Source of the DNA: Mycobacterium sp. 1164985.4
Lineage (GTDB): Bacteria > Actinomycetota > Actinomycetes > Mycobacteriales > Mycobacteriaceae
Length of the DNA: 64,000 bases
Direction of reading: 5' to 3'
NCBI RefSeq assembly: GCF_001668575.1
Contig: NZ_LZMD01000038.1
Coordinates: 1-64,000, forward strand
The position numbers and the translations under genes were made by a program. How positions within the stretch are numbered: the first letter of the stretch is position 1; the number at the start of each line of letters is the position of its first letter. The notes under the pieces are model-generated. The model saw only the letters and a list, made by a program, of their open reading frames with translations. It ran no database searches and had not been told where the DNA came from. This document shows positions 58,801 through 64,000 of this stretch, piece by piece.

Positions 58801-60141
58801 CTAAGCCGGCCCCTCCAGGTTGCCCTTGCGGACGTCCTCGCGACACTGCGCCCGCGTCTGGCCCGTTTGGCTGACGCAAACCTGCACCTGCTCCTCGATA
58901 CCGGCGGGGAACACCTCGTCGGTCGGATGCGGCGTGGCCGTCGGACTCGGCACCGGGCCCTTGTAGATCGACCAGACCTCATCGCCCGTCGCCGGCAGGC
59001 GCGAGCAGAACGCCTCCTGCCCGTTTGTCGTCACTCCCGCCGCACCGAGAGTCGCGCAGTCGGCGCCGATCAGGACGACCGGCACATCCGGCTTCGCTTC
59101 GGCCTTCTCGGTCGACTCGTCCCATTTCGCCACGCCCAGGCCGACCGCGATCGCGACCCCGATCAGCACCGCGACGGCTCCCGCCGCCAACAACACCCGG
59201 CGCGGCCGCCGCCGCGTCGGCGCGGCTTTCGAGTGCTTGCTGTTCTTCCTCGCCGCCACGGCCGGTGCCGTCGGATCGGTGGCACCCAAGTCCCGTGCCG
59301 CGGTGGACAATCCCTCGGCCATCGCCGCGGCGAACTCGGTGCAGGTGTCGAAGCGGTCGGCCGGCGACTTCGACAGCGCCCGCTCGAATGCCGGGCCCAA
59401 ACCCGACAACTCCGGGATGCGCTCACCGATCGCCGGCGGCTGCGCCGTGAGGTGGTTACTGATCACGACGGCGGGATTGTCGTGCTGGAACAGCTGCTGG
59501 CCGGTGAGCAAGTGAAAAGCCGTCGCCGCCAACGCATATTGGTCGGCACCGCCATCGAGCGCCTGCCCCATCAGCTGCTCGGGAGCCGCGTACGCCACCG
59601 TGCCGACGGTCATGTCGGTGGCGGTCAAACCGGACGAGTCCTGCACCCAGCGCGCAATACCGAAGTCAGCCAACAAGGCTCGGCTGTACTTCTGGCCATC
59701 CTGCGCCAGCAGGATGTTCGACGGCTTCACATCACGGTGCAGCAGCTCCCGCTGGTGCGCGTAATCGAGCGCGTCGGCGACACCCGACACGATCCGCACC
59801 ACATCGTCGGGCGGCAGGCCGGCGCCCTTGCGCTCACGCAGCACCTGGCCGGCATCGGTGCCCTCGACGTAATCCATCGTGATCCACAGCTGCCCGTCGA
59901 ACTCCCCGCGATCGTGCAGACCGACGATGTTCGGATGCCACAAGCGGGCCACCATGTCGGCCTCGCGGTTGAACCGCTCGCGGTACTCACGGTCGACGGT
60001 GAACTCAACCGGCAGGATCTTGAGCGCCTCGTAGCGCGGCAGCCGCGGATGCTGCACGAGATAGACCTCGCCCATGCCGCCTTTACCCAGCGGCCGCACC
60101 ACCGTGTAGCCGGCGAAGGTGTCCCCCGCTTCTAACGCCAT
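58801..60141 (-). CDS. Receptor-type Ser/Thr protein kinase, PknF-like
   Basis: 446 aa. Kinase domain 12-270: Gly loop GKGGMGEVYLV, Lys41 (ALKIL), HRDVKPSN (135-142), DFG (159-161) and the activation loop with TVAYAAPEQL. A juxtamembrane basic stretch leads to one helix (about 316-338). The 110-residue extracellular domain holds four cysteines (GADCATLG, AFCSRLP, VQVCVSQ and AQCRED), likely two disulfides. It resembles PknF/PknI-type mycobacterial receptors, so no gene symbol is given. The methyltransferase gene follows in the same direction. Confidence 0.93.
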   Translation of the reverse strand: MALEAGDTFAGYTVVRPLGKGGMGEVYLVQHPRLPRYEALKILPVEFTVDREYRERFNREADMVARLWHPNIVGLHDRGEFDGQLWITMDYVEGTDAGQVLRERKGAGLPPDDVVRIVSGVADALDYAHQRELLHRDVKPSNILLAQDGQKYSRALLADFGIARWVQDSSGLTATDMTVGTVAYAAPEQLMGQALDGGADQYALAATAFHLLTGQQLFQHDNPAVVISNHLTAQPPAIGERIPELSGLGPAFERALSKSPADRFDTCTEFAAAMAEGLSTAARDLGATDPTAPAVAARKNSKHSKAAPTRRRPRRVLLAAGAVAVLIGVAIAVGLGVAKWDESTEKAEAKPDVPVVLIGADCATLGAAGVTTNGQEAFCSRLPATGDEVWSIYKGPVPSPTATPHPTDEVFPAGIEEQVQVCVSQTGQTRAQCREDVRKGNLEGPA

Positions 60142-60269
60142 GGCTTCATATCCAACATGTTGTCCTCATCGCACGATGTCGAAACTCTCGCACGGCCCCC
60201 GCCGGCCCGCTGTTGCGGGTTCGGACTGAACCGACAACCGGGCGCCGAGCAGCGCGTTAGGCTCCCGCC

Positions 60270-60731
60270 GTGGCCAACTACGTCACCGAGATCGGCCTCT
60301 TGATCATCGGGATCTTCCTGCTGTTCCGCGGGCTGCCCGGCGTTCTGCAGTTGCTCGGTGCGCTCGGATGGCAGCGCGTCCCGGGGACCATGCTCGGCTC
60401 CGGCGTCGCGGGCTATCAGACGCAAGCCGGTGGCGGGCGCATGGGCGCCAACGTTGCGCGCTCCGTCGTCGGCTACCAATACCAAGTCGGCGGGCAGACC
60501 TTCGTCGGCCAGCGCGTAGCCTTCGGCACAGCCCTCGGCTTCGGCATGGGACTCGGCGGCATCGCCTCCGCGCAAGCCTCTCGGTATGCGCCCGGCCAGA
60601 CCGTCGACGTCTGGGTCGACCCCAACAACCCGATGAACTCGGTCCTGCGCCGCAGCGCTCCTTCGTCCTTGGTGATGACGGCGCTCGGCGTCGCCGTGTT
60701 GATCGCCGCGGCGATCTCGTTGGTGAGCTGA
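60270..60731 (+). CDS. DUF3592 membrane protein
   Basis: 153 aa from a GTG. One helix at each end (TEIGLLIIGIFLLFRGLPG and VMTALGVAVLIAAAISLVS) encloses a beta-rich domain with VVGYQYQVGGQTFVGQRVAF and DVWVDPNNPMNSVLR, matching DUF3592. Function is unknown. It lies 1 nt before the amidase gene, in the same direction, and is divergent from the kinase gene. Confidence 0.85.
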   Translation: MANYVTEIGLLIIGIFLLFRGLPGVLQLLGALGWQRVPGTMLGSGVAGYQTQAGGGRMGANVARSVVGYQYQVGGQTFVGQRVAFGTALGFGMGLGGIASAQASRYAPGQTVDVWVDPNNPMNSVLRRSAPSSLVMTALGVAVLIAAAISLVS

Positions 60732-60732
60732 C

Positions 60733-61431
60733 GTGGTAGACGACCGCTTCGCACTCAGCCGTCGACGGCTCCTGCAACTCGCCGGGTTGGGGGCCGTCGC
60801 CGCCGGCTTGCCCTTGCACACCGCGAAGGCGGCCCCACCCACCCCGAGCGTCCTGTGTCGGAGCGCGTGGGGCGCCCAACCGCCGCGTCCCGGCGGCACG
60901 CCGCACACCCCCGTCCGCATGACGATTCACCACACGGCGGTGACCCTCGGCGACAACGCCAACGCGCCGGCGCGCCTGCGTCAGCATCAGCACTACCACC
61001 AAGACACCCACGGCTGGATCGACATCGCCTACCACCTCAGCGTCGACCGCAACGGCAACATCTACGAGTTGCGCAAACCCGAACTCGTCGGCGACACCGC
61101 CACGAGTTACGACCCGACCGGCCACTTCCTCGTCGTCTGCGAAGGCAACTTCGACGAAGAGGAGGTCACCGAGGAACAGCTCAACGGCGCTGCGCGCGCA
61201 TTCACCTGGGCCGCGCAACGTTTCAACATCCCGACCGACACCCTCGCCGGGCACCGCGACGCCAGCCACGACACCTCATGTCCGGGCGCCAACCTCTACG
61301 CCCACGTCGTCGACGATGACCTCAAGAACCGCGTCGACGCGCTCCTGGCCGCAGGAACCGTCAATCTCCAGACCATTTGCGGGCCCGAGGCATCGCAGGC
61401 TGTCGAGGAGATCGAAGCGGGCATCCGCTGA
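60733..61431 (+). CDS. Exported N-acetylmuramoyl-L-alanine amidase (PGRP-like)
   Basis: 232 aa from a GTG. A twin-arginine signal is clear: FALSRRRLLQLAGLGAVAAG with cleavage near AKAA. The amidase_2/PGRP domain has RMTIHHTAVT with zinc His, and AGHRDASHDTSCPG with the second His and Cys of the zinc site. Tat export implies it is folded before leaving the cell. It would cleave the muramyl-alanine amide bond in peptidoglycan. It starts 1 nt after the DUF3592 gene. Confidence 0.92.
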   Translation: MVDDRFALSRRRLLQLAGLGAVAAGLPLHTAKAAPPTPSVLCRSAWGAQPPRPGGTPHTPVRMTIHHTAVTLGDNANAPARLRQHQHYHQDTHGWIDIAYHLSVDRNGNIYELRKPELVGDTATSYDPTGHFLVVCEGNFDEEEVTEEQLNGAARAFTWAAQRFNIPTDTLAGHRDASHDTSCPGANLYAHVVDDDLKNRVDALLAAGTVNLQTICGPEASQAVEEIEAGIR

Positions 61432-61732
61432 GCCGCGTTTCGCCTGTGACGCATGAGGCCTAAGGACCCTCGCCATCGGTCAGATGCACGAATGACCCGA
61501 TCCCAGCAAACGAGACCATAGGGAAACCCCGGATTCCTCCACGGAGGCATCTGCGTACCGTTTACACCAGACGAACCCCAGAAGGGGCTACGAATAGACA
61601 ATTTCAAGATCAAGCATAGTGAACCACCCAATGGTTCACACCCGAAAAGCGCAGGCGCCGCCTATCCCAGCAACCTTCTGCGGGACGGACTGGCGGCAAT
61701 GCCATTCGGCTCTCCGCTCGAAGGACATGACC
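61432..61732. other. Intergenic region, no gene seen
   Basis: 301 nt without a supported gene. It contains the palindrome-like GAGGCCTAAGGACCCTC at 61455-61471, somewhat like a DosR box but with mismatches in both half-sites. The ribosome site AAGGA at 61721-61725 belongs to the gene starting at 61733. Confidence 0.4.
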
Positions 61733-62836
61733 ATGGATTATCACCACCCTTACTACGGCGCGCAGCAGCCGACCGTCCCGTGGCCTGAGGACTACGCCGA
61801 TCCAGAACCCAAGCAGGGCAGGCGGAATCACGCCATCACCGCCTCACTCTCCGGGGGAGTCGCGGTGCTCGTCCTGGCGGTCGGCGTTCTGCTCGGCCTC
61901 CAGCTGAAAGGCTCCGATTCCCACGACAAGGCTCCGCAGAGTCCGGCGCCGACCGTCGTCGCAAGTGCTCCGAACGCCCCGGCGCCCACGGTGCCGCGAG
62001 AACCGGTCGGCCGTTCCAGTCGACCGCCGACAGATCCCGCGCGTTTGGACCGGTCGACGTACGACTCGCTGACTGCGCGCGAGTTCGCCCTCATGGCCAA
62101 GGACCCCGACGCTTGGGCAGGCCGGAAGATCGTCGTCTACGGCGTGATAACGCAGTTCGATCCGGCGACGGGCGCGACGACCTTCCGCGCCGATACCGGG
62201 CCCGCGCCGGTGACGAACGTCTACGGCTATGACCAGAACACCCTCATCACCGCTCATGACCCGGACATGGTCGCCAACTTCGTCGAGAAGGACCGGGTGA
62301 CGATGTACGTCGAGGTGCAAGGGGCGATGACGTACGAGGCTCGGCTCGGGTCGGCGACGGTCCCGTCACTCATGGCCAACATCATCGAGAGCTCCAGCCG
62401 CCCCGCACCACGACCGGCCCCCGCGACGTACCCCGCCACCGTGCCTGATGTCGACACCGCAAGCGGTGATCAACTGCGCTCGATCGCTGCGGGCGACAAG
62501 CCGATGGTGCTGGCAACCATCGTGGACACCTGGGTACCGCAATTGAGTTCCAAGCGGCTCGGATTGGTCGCTGAAGGACGCACGTGGACCCACGCGGCGA
62601 TCCTGGCCGAGCACCAACGGCTCCGGCAGACGTACCCCGGTGCCCGGCTGCTGTGGTCAGGAGACTGGTCGACGTTCTCGGAGTCCAATTTCTGGGTGAC
62701 GATCGCGGGGCCCACGTTTCCCACCGCCGACGGCGCCTTGGCGTGGTGCAGAAGCGCTCGATTCGACCGCGACCACTGCTTCGCGAAATTGATCAGCACC
62801 ACTCACGAGGTCGAGGGCAGCACCGACTACAACTGA
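61733..62836 (+). CDS. Membrane-anchored protein with OB-fold-like region (function unknown)
   Basis: 367 aa from the ATG at 61733, 7 nt after AAGGA; an ATG at 61727 is also possible. A short Tyr/Pro-rich N-terminus is followed by a helix (SLSGGVAVLVLAVGVLLGLQ) and a Pro-rich linker. Next comes a domain of about 110 residues that looks OB-like (AGRKIVVYGVITQFDPATGA, VEKDRVTMYVEVQGAMTYEA). The C-terminal 100 residues carry WVTIAGPTFPTADGALAWCR, somewhat like a SPOR repeat, with two cysteines. An extracytoplasmic, possibly envelope-linked role is inferred. Confidence 0.75.
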   Translation: MDYHHPYYGAQQPTVPWPEDYADPEPKQGRRNHAITASLSGGVAVLVLAVGVLLGLQLKGSDSHDKAPQSPAPTVVASAPNAPAPTVPREPVGRSSRPPTDPARLDRSTYDSLTAREFALMAKDPDAWAGRKIVVYGVITQFDPATGATTFRADTGPAPVTNVYGYDQNTLITAHDPDMVANFVEKDRVTMYVEVQGAMTYEARLGSATVPSLMANIIESSSRPAPRPAPATYPATVPDVDTASGDQLRSIAAGDKPMVLATIVDTWVPQLSSKRLGLVAEGRTWTHAAILAEHQRLRQTYPGARLLWSGDWSTFSESNFWVTIAGPTFPTADGALAWCRSARFDRDHCFAKLISTTHEVEGSTDYN

Positions 62837-62843
62837 GCCGTCC

Positions 62844-64000
62844 TCAGGCGTCGCGCACCGCCAGGACCGGCCACCGGTCGGGCACACCCTTGAGTTGATG
62901 GACGCCGCGGTCGTCGAACACGATCCGCGACCCGAGCACCAGCGGCGGGATCGCCCCCGACACCAGCACCTCGCCGGGGCCCGCGAGGCCCATGATGCGC
63001 GCCGCGATGTGCACCGCGATGCCATGCACGTCGCCGTCGGCCATCTCGACCTCACCGGTGTGCAGGCCGGCGCGGATCGTCAGCCCGAGATCGTCCAGCG
63101 CGTCGCGGATCGCACACGAACAGTGGATCGCCCGCGCCGGGCCGTCGAACGTCGCCAACGCGCCGTCACCGGTGAACTTCACGACCGCGCCCCGCGCACC
63201 GTTCACATGGCGCTCGACGACCCGGTCGTGCGCGGCGAGCGCGGTCGACCACGCCTCGTCGCCCAAGTGCGCTGCACGTTCAGTCGACCCGACGATGTCG
63301 GTGAACAACACCGTCGACAGCACGCGATTGGATGGAACAGTGCCGCGGCCACCGGTGAGGAACGACTCGATCTCGTCGACGACGACGTCCGCGTCCCCCG
63401 CGAACCACACGTGATCGTCGCCGTCGAACTCCACCAACCGGGCATGCGGGATCCGCTCGGCGACGTACTGCGCATGTCCGCTTCGCACGTGGCGGTCGTC
63501 GCGGCGGTGCATCACCAGCGTGGGCGCCTGGATGCTGTCGAGGACGGGCCGTACGTCGGTGCGCACGAACAGATCGAAGATGTCCGCGAAGTACCCAGGA
63601 CCACCCGCGAGCCGTTCACCGCGCGCCATCCAGCGACGCTTCGCCAGGTCCGATTCCCAACTCGGCGTCAGATGGACGGCGTCGCCTCGCCCGACGCTCT
63701 CCTCGCACCAGCGGACGTAGTCGGTCAGGGTGGGTTCCGGCATCCCGAACGGCTGGTCGGGCGTGCGGGGGTAGTACGCGAACGGGCTCCACAGCACCAG
63801 CGACTTCACGCGCTGGGGATGGCTCGCCGCGAGCAGCATGACCGGCAGCGCCGACTCGGCCATCGCAAAGATCGAGACCCGTTCGGCCCCAACGGTATCC
63901 AACACCGCGAGCAGGCCGTCGACCCATGATTGCATGGCCGGCCGGTCGCAGATCGGCACGGCATCGGAGCTGCCGACGCCGAGCAGGTCGGTCAGGATCA
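62844..64000 (-). CDS. Alpha/beta-hydrolase-adenylate cyclase fusion, partial
   Basis: The gene runs off the right edge; its N-terminus is outside the window, and the in-frame GTG at 63959 is internal to the family. The visible part begins ILTDLLGVGSSDAVPICDRP. Hydrolase portion: SIFAMAESALPVMLLAASHP, with the nucleophile-elbow position seemingly altered. Then a class III cyclase domain: VLFTDIVGSTERAAHLGD (metal Asp), VVKFTGDGALATF (second metal Asp), and GLHTGEVE. Mycobacteria carry several such fusions. The product is probably cAMP. Confidence 0.85.
   Translation of the reverse strand, partial: ILTDLLGVGSSDAVPICDRPAMQSWVDGLLAVLDTVGAERVSIFAMAESALPVMLLAASHPQRVKSLVLWSPFAYYPRTPDQPFGMPEPTLTDYVRWCEESVGRGDAVHLTPSWESDLAKRRWMARGERLAGGPGYFADIFDLFVRTDVRPVLDSIQAPTLVMHRRDDRHVRSGHAQYVAERIPHARLVEFDGDDHVWFAGDADVVVDEIESFLTGGRGTVPSNRVLSTVLFTDIVGSTERAAHLGDEAWSTALAAHDRVVERHVNGARGAVVKFTGDGALATFDGPARAIHCSCAIRDALDDLGLTIRAGLHTGEVEMADGDVHGIAVHIAARIMGLAGPGEVLVSGAIPPLVLGSRIVFDDRGVHQLKGVPDRWPVLAVRDA

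Noticed and set aside
61455..61471. DosR-box-like sequence
   Set aside because: Both half-sites deviate from the consensus (GGGTC for GGGAC, GGCCT for GTCCC), and the next start is about 260 nt away.
1..64000. CRISPR arrays, tRNA or rRNA genes, insertion sequences, integrases
   Set aside because: No regularly spaced direct repeats, no recognisable tRNA or rRNA sequence and no transposase or integrase motifs in any frame examined.

Overview
The window comes from a high-GC actinobacterium, almost certainly a Mycobacteriaceae species of the Mycolicibacterium type. Supporting families are F420- and flavin-dependent LLM oxidoreductases, a Ddn-like protein, a DUF732 secreted protein, EspC-like type VII (ESX) secretion substrates, Imm61 immunity proteins, a PknF-like kinase and a hydrolase-cyclase fusion. 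GTG/TTG starts and 4-nt start/stop overlaps are frequent. There is no tRNA, rRNA, CRISPR array, transposase or integrase.

Layout. 0-6 kb: a methionine-type ABC importer (two MetQ-like binding proteins around MetN and MetI) with an FMN-dependent monooxygenase and a frameshifted pyridoxamine-oxidase-fold gene; this looks like an organosulfur uptake and oxidation locus. 6-9 kb: formylglycine-generating enzyme and an amine oxidase. 9-13.5 kb: VapBC toxin-antitoxin, a Pif1-like helicase with a BRCT tail, and a DUF2293 protein. 13.5-19 kb: a quinol nitric oxide reductase operon with a Cys-motif membrane protein and a slipin; then an F420-type LLM enzyme. 19.3-25.5 kb: an island of toxin/immunity material (EspC-like remnant, toxin C-terminus, putative immunity gene, three Imm61 copies of which two are broken, an SseB-like gene) surrounding an NrtR regulator and a divergent ADP-ribosylglycohydrolase-phosphatase fusion. 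25.5-35 kb: SDR/TetR pair, NERD helicase, membrane proteins, esterase and release factor 3. 35-44.5 kb: Fic/ribbon-helix-helix pair, a badly decayed DsbA-like gene, TetR with its operator region, an apparently intact three-gene ESX-type toxin/immunity module, a SEC-C protein and a PIN/Phd pair. 46-51.3 kb: an HNH endonuclease convergent with an operon of a DUF6884/GIY-YIG-like protein and a PLD-helicase-DUF3427 protein, a plausible nucleic-acid defence locus. 51.5-64 kb: a CPFS-motif DsbA-like protein, TetR/FAD oxidoreductase pair, patatin and sugar-dehydrogenase-like operon, an LAS-peptidase-like protein, methyltransferase, Ser/Thr kinase, amidase, and a hydrolase-adenylate cyclase running off the right edge.

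The strongest leads are the 46-51.3 kb nuclease/helicase cluster, the 37.6-40.1 kb toxin module, the NrtR-linked ADP-ribose locus, and two short hairpin repeats with covarying arms. Several genes carry single-base lesions. Real decay and assembly error cannot be separated from the sequence alone, except where large internal deletions are also present.
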